This document shows positions 48,001-58,756 of a stretch of DNA of 64,000 nucleotides, piece after piece. The DNA comes from Neospora caninum Liverpool. Taxonomy: Eukaryota; Apicomplexa; Conoidasida; Eucoccidiorida; Sarcocystidae. The number at the start of each line of letters is the position of its first letter. Within the stretch, counting starts at the first letter, position 1. The stretch is from positions 5,976,710-6,040,709 of the forward strand of contig NC_018398.1 of assembly GCF_000208865.1 (NCBI RefSeq). The letters run 5' to 3'. The position numbers and the translations under genes are program-made. The notes below the pieces were generated by a model that searched no databases, was not told the origin of the DNA, and saw only the letters and a list, made by a program, of their open reading frames with translations.

Positions 48001-51000
48001 GATGTCTCTCCTTTGACATCGAACTGTCAGTTCCTTCTCTGGGAGGCTCTGCGTCTTCGCGGATGACCCCCAGCTTCGCCCTCACGCTTTCCCGTTTTCC
48101 TCTGCATTTGCTGGTTTGCCTGCAGACGCACGACACCTTGCTCGTCCTCACGGATGTTGCCAAACGTTTCCTTTCTCTCTCCCAGTCTCTTTCTTCCTCT
48201 TCTCTGCCGTCGCTTTCGCGCACCGCTCCTCTCGATGCCGAGCGTTCTCTGATTCACGCGTTTCTCTCTCGGCTATTCGAGAGGCAAGGCCGGTGTGCTC
48301 TCGGAATGCTCCTCCCTCTTGTCGCGCTCTCGGCGGCCAATCCCCACGCGCGCCTGTCCTCAAGTTGCTCATCGCTTCTTTCGTCCTTCAGGTAGTGACA
48401 CAAGGGAAGACCGGCCGTCCACACCAAAGAAGGCAAAACCGATCTCTATGGATGTACATCCGTCTCTATGTGGATCTGTATCTATGCAGACGTGTTCGAC
48501 TGTGCATATATCTCGTGCTCCTTGACATCTGCGCAAAGTTGTGCCGACAAAGAATACCTCTTCATGGATGAAAGTAGATATCTAGGCGTCGTTTCTGCGC
48601 TCTTGCGTTCTCTGAGTTTCTTTTCTCGCCTTTGTGCTCCCCTCTCCCTTTCGTTTTTGGGATACCGTCGTTGCAGGCTCCCGAGAACAGGGCTGAGAAG
48701 GGAACAACTTCTGAAGATGCCTCATGTTTCTGTCCGGTCCCCCACCGCGTCTCAGAGTGTTTTTTTGTCGGGTCTCTCTTTCGGCTTTCCGGGGTTTGTC
48801 TCGTAATATCGGCAACTTGGAAGCTGAGCTCTCCTCGTGTTTCCTGTTTTCTGCGACATGCTCGTCTCGAATGGCTGTGCGCTGTTCTCTCTTCTCAGGG
48901 GCTCTTCCGCAGAGATCGTTGAACTCTGGACGGCGTTGTGGGCCTTTTCGCTCCGGTGTCTCCTGCATGTTTTGCCTTCTCCCTCTGCTCCCAAGTCTCT
49001 CCCCCTCTCCGCAGTCCTTTCTTCGAGTCCGCCGGCGCCACGTTTTTTCCATTGCGGAGTCGCCGCCCTCGTGCAGTTCGTCTCTCTCTTCCTCTCAGCT
49101 ACCGAAACGATGACAGACTCTCGCCTCAGCTCTTCTTCTTCTGGGTCCGCACGCTCTTTGGACGCTCGTTCTCACTCTACGGCATTTGAGCTCTGCCTTC
49201 GTGTCGCCTGCTCTCCGATTCGGCAGGCTCGGCGAAGCCTGGCAGCTACAGGCGAGAGGTCCAGGGTGGCGAAAAAAAAGGAGAATGCACCAGGCGAAAA
49301 GCCGACTTCGCCGTCTCACTCCGACGCCGACGAGGAGAATGCTGGGCTGCACAAGTCACCGCTGGAGTCTGCTGCGTCTGAGGCAGTCGAGGAAGAGACA
49401 GGCGAATCAACTTCTTTCTCGAGCTCCACGCGCCTGTCTATGTCTCCAAGATCTTCCTTTTCTCTGCCGATCTGCGCTCCGCATCCTGCGCCAGTGGAGC
49501 GACTTCTCGTTGTTGCATGCGCGGCTGTCTGTCTTCTTCGTCTGATTGTCGATGAAGCTCCCGCGCTTCTGCGCTCACCTCTCGGGCGTTCGGCCCTTCG
49601 TTCGGTTTCTGTGTTTCTTCTGTCGGCGGCGAGGTCGATTCGGCAGGCGACTGCGGACGGTTCATCACCGCTGCCTCGCCTCATCCACGAAGAGCAAGAG
49701 CGAGAAGGAAAGAGGAGTGGGGAGGGAGAAACGGGAAAGGAGGAAGAAAAGGAAGCAAGAGAAACGGAGGACGGAGAAGAAAAGGTAGAGGGTGAAGGAA
49801 CGCGACAGGCGGAAGAAAAGGAAGAGGGTGACGGGCGTCGCTTTCGAGACTGTGAATTCGCGGATGAGAATACTGGGATATGGGGAGAGAACGGAGAGAC
49901 ACGTTGTCTTTCTCCTGAAGCATTTAACTTTGCGCAATGGGCCGAGAGTTTAGCTGAACACTTGATGAAGAAACTGAAAGAAGAGGTAAGGGAGAAGGGA
50001 GAAAGCAGACAAACGAGTTCTGATCCCTCGTCTCCCGCTCTGGCCGAGGAAGCCGAGACCGTGTCTCCGTCGACAAAACGCTGCAGGAAAATCAGACGGT
50101 CGACCTCTCTTTCTTCTCTGCCTTCTGCTCCATCTCGTTCTTCGTCAGTGCGTGGAAGGACAGAAGACGAACACCGAAGGTTGTCTGCGTCTGAGTTTCG
50201 GAGCGCAGAGCAAGACACAGAAGACAGAGAAGAGGGAGATGGCGAAAAAGGAGAGGAAGAAGATGGGAAACCGGATGGGAAGAGAGACGACTGGATCTAT
50301 GAGGGTTTGAAATCGGGAGAGGGAGTTGGCCGTTTTGATCTGGAGAGAGAGCGAAGGAACGATAAGCAGTTGAGCAGGAAAGAAAAGGAGACACTCGATA
50401 CGCCTTTTTTTTCGGTTTGTCTGAGGGGCGATTCACATGTTGGCGAGAAAGAAACAGCAGACCGATTAAGCGAATGCGCACAGAGAAGGCTTTCTGATCT
50501 TTCCCTCACAGACCCGCGCTCTGTTTTGGCCAGAAGCGGCGTCGGCGGGTGCAAAGGCGAGGGGATCTTGTCGGTGGATTCGAGCGAGATGAGGGGAGAA
50601 CACGAAGGAGAGGGGGGCGGAAACAAAGGAGGCAGAGAAGGCGACGAAGAGGACAAAGACAGAAAAAGACAAGGAAGAAAGGAGAGAGACGGCGGCGGAG
50701 ACGAGCAAGAAACGCGAGGACCAGCCTCGACGGAAGACAAGAGAACAAAAAGAGGGGCTGAGGAAGAGGAAAGAGAGAAAAGGGAGAGAAGGCAGAAAAG
50801 GTCGCCTTTGAGAGAGGAGAGACGCGCGCCGATGGCAGACAGGCAGCGACGAGGGAAGGAAGAGAGGAAAGGCCGGAAAACGGAGAAAGAGGATGCGAAG
50901 AAGACGGACCGAACGCGGGACTCGGAGGGCGAAGAGCAGCGAAGGAGACGGACGAAGGACGAGGGAAGAGTATCCCTGGCCGAATGCCGCGAGGAAAAGT

Positions 51001-54000
51001 TGAAACGAAGGAGCCAAACCGAAACGCGGGACAAACTGAAACCAAGCCAGGTGGACACAGGACACGTTCCCGCCACGGCGCCGCCTCTGCGCGACACTCC
51101 AAAGGCGGCTGAAGATGTTGCCTCACCGACGAGTTCGTCCTCTCCACAAACAGTGCAGCCGCTCTCCAGCTCTCGGTCGTCCGCATCTCCCACGGATACC
51201 TCTGCACACCGCGGGTCTTTTTCTTCTTTCCCTGCGTTGTCGCCTTCCCCTGTGTTGTTTACGTCCTCCATTTCTGGTGTTCCTTGTGCACAATATCTGA
51301 CAGCAGAGGCAGATGCTGTGGGGGGATTTGAGGCTGCGGAGCGTCGGCGTCTGCTTCAACAGCGGCAGGAAGAAAGGCGGTCGCGGATGGCTGCGTTGGT
51401 GGCGGAGAGGCGAGCGAGCGAGGCGGTCGCGGGTGCGGGGTGTCCGCGAATCGAGGCCATTCGGCAGAAGCGGGCGGGCCTCTCTCTTGGCCTCGAGACC
51501 GGCCTTGCCAGTCGCGCGGTGGAGAGTCTGCTCCTTCGTCGCCACGCTCGCTCGGCCTGGCTTCCTGGCACGCATGCGTCGAAGAACCCTTCGCGCGGAC
51601 CCGGCCGAGCTGGAGGCAAAACATCTCCTGCGTCTTCGTCGCCCGAGTCTGAAGCTTCGTGGGGGCGGCAGAGCTCGAGGCGGAGCGAAGCGTCGGAGAA
51701 CACAGCACGCGAGCGCCGCGACTTCCCGAAAAAGGGTCGCACGCCGAGGACACCTGACACCGGCTGCTTCGCAGACGCGTCTTTTGCAGACGAACTGAGG
51801 GGAATACGTTCTTTCCCGTCTTTGGTGAAAGGGCCGGACCCGCGCGAGGCGAGGCCTTCGCTGCAGCCTCCGAAACTTCGCAGGCCGAGAAACGAGGTGA
51901 GCAAGCTCGCAAGTGAGGACGGAGACGAAGACGCGCTGGCCCGCCTGGAGGTGAGACGACATATTCGGAGACGGCGGCAGAGGCGTCTCTTGCGGCTTCT
52001 ACTCCGCGAGGAGCTGCGAGAAAGAGAACGCGAAGACGCGTCAAGAAAGGTGCGCGAGGTGCGACGCCCTCGTGACCGGCGATCAGAGGCGAAGGATGAC
52101 AGCGAGAGAAGCCGGAGGTCGTCTTTGGCGTCGGGAGGAGGTAGCTCTCGCTATTTGTCGGACACATCTTCAGCCAACGAGAGTCGGGAGAATCACACGC
52201 CGGTGAAGACGCCTCGAAGCAAATGCCCCTCTTCTACTCGCTCTCCCGCAGGACTGCAGGCCGTGTCAATGCGAGGGACGAACCCGTTCTTGTCTCCTTC
52301 GTCCGCGTCTCCTGATCCTCCAACCTCCGCAGAGGCACCCGGCGCTGCAGCGTCTTCGGGCTCTGTCGCGGCCTCTATCTTTCCTGTTTCTGCGCAGGCG
52401 ACCAAGACGAACTGCGAAGCCTTCGGTTCGTCTCTCGGACACCCTTTCCAGAACAGCCGGTCTTCCGACTTGCCTGGCGTGAGAAGTGTTCCAAACTTGC
52501 GCCTTGCGACGCTCTCTGGATCTTCCTCATTCCTCTCCCGCACCCCCTGTAGCACTTCCAGTCTCCAGTCCACATTTCCTCGGGCGTCCTCTCCTTCATC
52601 TCTTCCAACCTCTTCATCTGCTCTTCTTCTTCCTCCTTCATCCACTCCTCTTCCTGCTACATCTTCTCTTCCTGCTTCTTCTCCGTTTGCAAGTCCAGGC
52701 GCTTTGGTTTCCTCCGAGGCTGTACGGACACCGCCCTTTTCGTCTGCTCCGTCTGCCTCGCCGTTCGCATCTTCGTTGTGTTCTTTCGACGGAAACTCTC
52801 GCCCTTATCCTCTGCCGCTTGGGGCGTCTCTCGGCGACGAGGCGATCCGCACTGCCCAGCCTTCGTCTCTCTGTTCACCAATGCGTCCGCCGTCTCTCTT
52901 TCCTCCGCCTTCTCTGTCTTCTGTGTCGTCTCATCCGCCTCTTGCTTCTCATCCGCCTCTGGCTTTCCCAAATGCCTCTCTCGCTTCTCATCCGTCTCTC
53001 GCTTCCCAGGCTTTAGTCTGTAGTGGGGGTGATCTTCGTCTTGGTCCTACGTCTTCGGCTATCTCCCTTTTCTCTTCGGTGCCCACCATGGGCCGCCCCG
53101 ACGCACCGGGCTTCCACCCGTCGGGCTATCCGTCGTCTGTCGTCTCTCGGCTTCCCCCCCACCTGGTTGCGCCTCAGTCGGTGCCTTTCTCGGGCTTTCC
53201 TTCTGCCGCTGCATTCGTCCCGCCTCAAGACCGCCTCGTGGCGCACGGTCTCCAGGTGACTCCTCCCAACTTGGACGCGTCGCTTGCCGCCTCAGCGGAG
53301 TCGTACACGCCGTATTCCCTCGCGGCACCAGCTATCTTTCCCGGTGCCCCCGTAACTGAGCGGACGCTAGATCTCCCTCTCCCGTTCGCCCCGCAGGAAT
53401 GTGTCTCCTTCGACTTGTACACCACGCGCCTCACGGCTCCCGCCAGGAGGCATCTGCATGCGCCAGCCTCGCGAAGGCGTCCGGTGGGGTTGCGGAATCT
53501 CGGGAACACGTGCTATCTGAACAGCTTCCTCCAGACCCTGTTCCTCTCCGACGCGTTTGTCGCGAATCTGTTTCGATTCTCCGGAAGGGCCCTTCCCGCG
53601 AACTCTGCCCCGTCTGCCGCGGCCTCGACAGAAATCCCTAACATGCCGCTCCTCCGTGAACTCCAGATTCTCTTTGCCCAGATTCTGCTCGTCTCTTCCT
53701 CTCCCGAAACGTACTACGACACGTATGCCGACTCGGATTCCGACGCGTCTTTTGTCCTTTCGCCCTCGGCGCTGCTCCGGGCCTTGCCTGCGGAGTATCA
53801 GAAGCAGGCGCAACAGGATGTCTCTGAGGCGGCGCGGGAGATCTTCCAGGCTCTCGGCGGCCAGGAGGAGGCGCTGATTCGGACTGTCTTTGCGGGACAA
53901 ACTGCGCAGGTGGTGGAGTGCTGCGTGTGCCTGCGACAGAGCCGGCGCGAGGAAGTCATCCACGACATTGGGTTTCCAGTCCCCTCGCAGGCGTGGGTAG

Positions 54001-54743
54001 ACGAACAGCGCGGCCTCCGCGAGCGAGAGGCGCGAGTGTGGCGAAAGGTCGCGGCAAGCGGCGCAAACGGCGTCTCCGCAGGATTCGCCGCCACGGGGTT
54101 CGGCCCGGCGCTTGCGCAGGCGCCTCTCGGCTTTGTCGGCGACGAGCCGTCTTCGGAATTCTGGGAGGGCCCGTCGCTTCAGGAGTTTTTCGATGCGTTC
54201 GTGAAGAAGGAGCGGCTGTTTGGCGAGAACTCGTACGCATGCGAGGTCTGCAAGGCGAAACGCGAAGCGTTGAAATGGCAAGAGATCGTTTCGCCTCCGG
54301 CGCACCTGATTATCATCTTCAATCGGTACTCGTGGTCGGTTTTTTCGAACGAGAAGAAGAAAACGTCGACGCATGTCCACATCAACAGAACACTCACGAT
54401 AGGGCCCTTCACGTACGAGCTGTACGCGGCGGTGATTCACGCCGGCGCCTCCGCGAATGTCGGGCATTACTACTGCATTGGACGAAGATCTGAGACGTCT
54501 TTGCACCGGAGTGCGAATGGAAACGGAGGAAAGAGACGCAGTCGCGCGGAATGGTTCAAGTTCGATGACAGCCGCGTCACCCCCGTCCACGAGGAGACGG
54601 TGAACGAAATCAGCGCCGACGAACGCTCAGACGATTCACCCTACATGGTGTTTTACCGTTGCGTACAGGCGCCGCCCACCTCCGCGTGTTTGGTTCCGAG
54701 AAAGCTCCTCAAACTCGCGCAAAGGAGACTGGATGAAGACTGA
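45031..54743 (+). CDS. Ubiquitin-specific protease (C19/USP) with very long disordered N-terminal region, 3,034 residues
   Basis: Exons 45031-47972, 48074-48391 and 48899-54743 join in phase (9,105 nt including TGA). The start is in ideal context (GCAAAATGGCT). The catalytic domain occupies the C terminus: Cys box GLRNLGNTCYLNSFLQ (Cys about residue 2625), QQDVSEAAREIF, two CxxC pairs (CCVC and CEVC) fitting the fingers zinc site, His box HAGASANVGHYYC (His about 2943) and WFKFDDSRV carrying the third catalytic position. The enzyme should cleave ubiquitin isopeptide bonds. Residues 1-2600 are Ser-rich and then Arg/Glu/Lys-rich, with helical segments near residues 980-1160. The domain order, with helical sequence far upstream of a C-terminal catalytic core, recalls USP35/USP38, but that is weak inference. 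The intron 1 donor (GTGCGT at 47973) was chosen by phase; reading straight through would stop at 48066. Confidence 0.85.
45493..45680 (+). repeat. TCT/TCC/TCG trinucleotide repeat coding a poly-Ser tract in the USP gene
   Basis: Long run of TCN serine codons, interrupted by Thr and Phe codons, in exon 1 of the USP gene. The antisense reads as poly-Glu/Asp/Lys. Such tracts vary in length by slippage. Confidence 0.9.
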
Positions 54744-55318
54744 GGCCGGGCGGAGAGAAAGGGACGCGTGAGACGAAATAGGCGGCCTGCGAGGCGACCC
54801 TGAGACAGAACGCGAGAGGCAGAGAGCGAGAGGGAAAGAAGAGACTAAAGGGGCAGAGGCAGGGATGTATACAAGGAGGGGTACTTGAGGGTGTAGACCA
54901 TGCGAAGTCGAGAGAAGGCGATATAGGGAGGGAAAAAGAATACGTCACGCCAGAGACAAAGAGAGGAGAGAACAAGATGAAGTGCGAGAGAACAGTATAA
55001 ACCGAGGCAGGACATCTCGGGCTTTCGTCTCTCCAGGCTTCGTTTGCTGTCACGCCGGGCCAAAGTGCTGACTCCTGCGCAGCGCAGAGATGCCTGATGA
55101 CCCAGGAGAGACGGGGTGACGCTTTCGCATTCTGTAGCTCTCTCCTTTGGGCGAAGTTTGTCAGATCCGGGCCGACAGAGGCAGCATTAGAAAGGCGACC
55201 GCTCAGGCAACATTGAATGGAGACACGAGGAGACAGAACTAAACTTGAAGGGAAGACGAAACGAGCTCGAGCGGGTTCCTCATCTCGCTCCAGGTGCCCT
55301 CCCTAAATAGTGCCATAC

Positions 55319-55379
55319 TAATATATATAAATATAAATATAGGTATATCTATATATGTATATATATATATATATATATG
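55319..55379. repeat. AT microsatellite
   Basis: Degenerate TATAAATA units followed by a pure TA run, downstream of the USP gene. Confidence 0.9.
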
Positions 55380-57486
55380 AATGTGTGCATGATGTTTCCT
55401 CGTTTTTCAGAAAAAGGTATTGGAAGTGGAGGAAAGTAGAGAAGAGACGCAGAAGCGTCAGCTTTTATGTGTGCCAGAGTTCGCAGTTTTTTTTTCCAAG
55501 CCAGATAGCAAAAGCTAGCAACGACCCCCTCCCGTTTCTCCAAAAATAGGGGGACCAAGGAGCGACGCAGAGAGTGGCTGCGAGGCAGAGACGCAGAAAC
55601 ACCGCTTTGTCGCACGTGGCAAGAGCGTGAACTCTCCGGCTCTTTGCGTGTGTGGTTGTATGTCTCTCTCGCCCTCTCCAGAGACTTTCTTTTGAATCCG
55701 GATTCTGTGAGACGGAACGTATCCCCTCTTTAGGCAGAAATCTCCGCTCTCAGGCTGGCCGCCTCCCTGGACCCCTCTGGGGGTGGGTGTTTCTTTTTCG
55801 TTCTCATCTCTTTGCGATTGTGGGAGGGCGAGTTCTGTTGACGAACGAGAAGCCTGGACGGCGCAGACGAGCCGCCGAACGCAAGTCGAAGCAAACAACG
55901 GGCGTGAGGGAGAAGACGAGACTACGGAAGAGGAGAGAGAATGAGAAAAGAAGAAGAGAGAGAAGAACGTGAAGAATGACGCGAAGTGAGGCGAGAAGGG
56001 AAACAAGAAGGTTCAGGAGCAAGAGGCAGAGAGCGAAGATGCAGGAAAAGAAGGAAATGAGAAGAGGCCCAGAGGGGGAGGGAAAAAGAAGGAACGAGGG
56101 TGACAGAATATGAGAGTAGAAAGGTAACGTGGGAGGATCCAGAGAAGATATACAGCGGGTGTTGGTGTTTCGTCTTTGCCTACTCGATTGGTCTTTCAGT
56201 GTTTGTGAGCCTGCGAGACGCGAAACCTCACATTGAGGATCGAGTGTGTGCCTTGGTTTTCTCTCAATTCCCGGGTCCGCTTCTTTTAAATGTTTCTCTC
56301 TCTTCGTTCACCCTTTTGGGTTTCTTGCTTTTCCTTGTGGGCACCTCCTCCCGAAGCTGAGTGGATGCGCCTCTGACAGTGGAAGTTGCCGCTGTGGTGT
56401 GTGCCGCCTGTTCTCACGCTTCGTTTTGTTCTAGAGTCGGCAAAATGGTTTTGTTTTCCGAGCTTGAAATCTTTTTCAAAACCTGCACTCTCCTCTGTTT
56501 TCTCCTCCCATCCCCACCTGTCGCAGACAGTTTTAAAGGCTTCAAGCGCGGTTCTCTTCTCTCCTGCTGGGGAACCGTCCTTTTAGAATCCCAGAGAGGC
56601 AGCCATGCCTGAGAGCTGTCTCCTTTCGCGGTCTCCTCTCTCGTGTGTGTGTGTGTGTGTTGAAGATGGAGACACATGGTCGTCGCAAGGGCGGCGGAAG
56701 ACCACATAGAACGGTTGCATCTGCGCCCTCAGTATCGCCTCGACAGAACGAGGGGAGAGGCAGGACTGTCTCTCCGCTGCCGGCGCAGAGAGAAAAAAGG
56801 AAACAGCCACCATCCTGCTTCCCTCGTCCACCTGGACGCTTGTCCGGGGAAAATGTGCAAAAAGTTACTTCTCGGTGGGTCGACATACCGCTTTGTCATT
56901 GCCTCTATCCAGTTTTTTTACGATGTCACATAGTTGGGTCCAGTTGGACCCGTATCAGTTGTCACACTGATAAGAACAGATACTACACTTGATCATAGCC
57001 AATTGATGTGACATAGTTGGGTATCTCTCTGATCTGATTTTCTTGCGCTCTATCTCTATGCTTGCATCTGGTGCATCTTGAAATGGATCTCCGCTGAGAG
57101 CGCTGCTGAGCTAGGATGAGAGAACCGAAAGAGAGAGAGGCGAGCTGCGAGAAGGATACGCGAAACAAACAGCTTTTCCAGAGAAGAACCTCGAATCCGC
57201 CAACCAGAGGGACACGTCTGGAACCACCAACATATCGCTGCGTCACACAGAAAACTCAAAAAAAAGTTCTCTTCGAACCTACCCGAGGCGAAACGCTCCC
57301 GCCCTCTCCTCTGGTCGATCTGGCCCTCTTTCACATGCAAATGCGCACATCACCTCCACACGGAAACCGCCCCAAACATGTGCATCTCTCGGCATCCCCA
57401 TCACCGTCTCGTTTTTCTCTATCGCCCTGTATCTGTATATCCCTATGTGCCACTGCCTTTCTCTCTCGACGCGCGTCTGTCCCTGT

Positions 57487-57604
57487 CTGCATCTATGTGA
57501 ATCGTGGGGAGCAGAGAGGAAAGGCACGATTGTGGAGAAGAGCAGCTGCATCTATGTGAATCGTGGGGAGCAGAGAGGAAAGGCACGATTGTGGAGAAGA
57601 GCAG
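57487..57604. repeat. Perfect 59-bp tandem duplication
   Basis: Two back-to-back copies, 57487-57545 and 57546-57604, each starting ctgcatctatgtgaatcg and ending gtggagaagagcag. I see no mismatch between them, indicating a recent duplication or an assembly artefact. Confidence 0.9.
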
Positions 57605-57631
57605 AGAAGCGCAAAAGGAGAAAAATGGAAA

Positions 57632-58756
57632 TCAGTTGGGAAAGGGGGCTGCATCGAGGGTCGGCGTGTGTCTCGCTTTTAGGGGGAGACGAGGACGGCC
57701 CTTTGGAAAGTTCGCTGCTGGCAGATCCAGCTGCAGAAACAGCCAAACATGGCCATTGAAGAGAGGAACCAGAGACAGAGAAAATATTCCTGGGGACCGC
57801 TGAGAAAGGCGCTCCAGAGCGCGTCGACGGAGAAGCCTGTGTACGTCTCTGGAGGTCCGACTTGGACGGTTCGCGAGCTGTACAGACGCCTGGGTTGCAT
57901 CTGTGGAAAGGAATCTGCTTCGAAGACGCGCAGCGCGGGAGACGCGGGCGGGCCGACCAGAAAGAAGCGAGAGAGCGTCAGCTGCGAGGACAGAAAAGGC
58001 GAGGACGAGGGCGGAGAGGAAGCACTGGACACAGACAGAGTAGGGGTGTCGCGGTGACACAATCGGAGGCGCGCCAAAAGGCGGGCGATCGAAGGGGAAA
58101 AAGTACGAAGGAGAGGAGTGAGAAGACGCGGGAGAAGAAGAAAGGGAAGACGAGACAGAAGAGACGGGAGAGAAGAAGGAGAACGGAGAGGAAAGTCGAA
58201 GAGGGAGCGTGAGGAGGAAGAAGACGGTGGTTGCGGAGGCGACGACAGCGAGAAGAAGCAGAACAGCGAGAGGAAGAAGAAAAAGGTAACGAGGAGAGAA
58301 CAAGGAAGGAGACGCAGGAGACCCGTGAGACACGTCCCGAAGAGACGAGAAGAGGCGAAAAAACTGGCCAAGCCGGTGTGTACATCCACAGGACTTGCCG
58401 CCGCGGTTGGCCTCCCCTCTCGATCGCTCATCTCGGCTCCAGCGTGGATCGGGAGCACAAGACGAGGAACACGAGGAGAAAACGGGATTCGAATTGACAC
58501 AAGGTCGGTCTTTGCTTCTTCCAGAAACGACGAAGCTCGACCGCCGACTGTGAGAAGAACAGAACTCAGCCGACACAGACGCACGACTCTCTCCACAAGC
58601 AGCGCAAGATGGAGACGAGGAAGAGGAAGAAGAAGAGGAGGAAGAAGGAGAGGAAGAAGAGGAAGAAGAAGAGGAAGAAGAAGAGGAAGAAGAAAGGGGA
58701 GAAGCAGGGGACTTGTGCGTCCGGCCTGCACGCCGAGAGAAACTGACAGACTCCAT
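57632..58756 (-). CDS. Possible Ser-rich multi-pass membrane protein (374 residues), single exon
   Basis: The ATG at 58756 (MESVSFSRRAGR, good context) opens an uninterrupted frame. Residues 22-48 are almost pure Ser, followed by a Cys-containing linker. A hydrophobic segment lies at about residues 157-185 (LLPLAVLLLLAVVASA), with further hydrophobic stretches near CVQCFLSALVLAFSVLAA and LSLVPLFNGHVWLFLQL. No family is recognised. Caution: the strand is strongly pyrimidine-rich, which by itself generates Ser/Leu/Phe frames, and part may be intron (a possible CAG acceptor lies in the Cys-Val-Gln segment). An antisense plus-strand frame at 57749 is a competing model. Confidence 0.38.
   Translation of the reverse strand: MESVSFSRRAGRTHKSPASPLSSSSSSSSSSSSSSSPSSSSSSSSSSSPSCAACGESRASVSAEFCSSHSRRSSFVVSGRSKDRPCVNSNPVFSSCSSSCAPDPRWSRDERSRGEANRGGKSCGCTHRLGQFFRLFSSLRDVSHGSPASPSLFSPRYLFLLPLAVLLLLAVVASATTVFFLLTLPLRLSSPFSFFSPVSSVSSSLSSSPASSHSSPSYFFPFDRPPFGAPPIVSPRHPYSVCVQCFLSALVLAFSVLAADALSLLSGRPARVSRAARLRSRFLSTDATQASVQLANRPSRTSRDVHRLLRRRALERLSQRSPGIFSLSLVPLFNGHVWLFLQLDLPAANFPKGRPRLPLKARHTPTLDAAPFPN
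57749..58057 (+). CDS. Competing plus-strand ORF (102 residues) opposite the membrane-protein candidate
   Basis: An ATG in strong context (AACATGGCC) opens a frame with balanced composition, including KYSWGPLRKALQ and GGPTWTVRELYRRLG, ending at TGA. It lies antisense to the 57632-58756 frame; probably only one of the two is real. No family is recognised. Confidence 0.25.
   Translation: MAIEERNQRQRKYSWGPLRKALQSASTEKPVYVSGGPTWTVRELYRRLGCICGKESASKTRSAGDAGGPTRKKRESVSCEDRKGEDEGGEEALDTDRVGVSR
58617..58700. repeat. GAAGAG/GAAGAA trinucleotide-type repeat
   Basis: Purine-only run on the plus strand; on the minus strand it encodes the poly-Ser block of the candidate membrane protein. Confidence 0.85.

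Larger units (their letters stand above)
54744..57631. other. Intergenic region downstream of the USP gene
   Basis: No convincing exon. Contents are a TA microsatellite (about 55319-55379), a GT run (about 56643-56660), an AT-richer patch at about 56920-57030 and a 59-bp tandem duplication (57487-57604). It separates the end of the plus-strand USP gene from the end of the candidate minus-strand gene at 57632, so it should carry 3' ends from both sides. Confidence 0.6.

Noticed and set aside
50297..51271. A minus-strand 324-codon Ser/Leu/Phe frame that looks membrane-like
   Set aside because: Antisense to the charged Lys/Glu/Arg block of the USP gene; hydrophobicity is a by-product of the complementary codons.
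53367..54590. A minus-strand 407-codon Arg-rich frame
   Set aside because: Antisense to the conserved USP catalytic domain, whose motifs fix the coding strand as plus.
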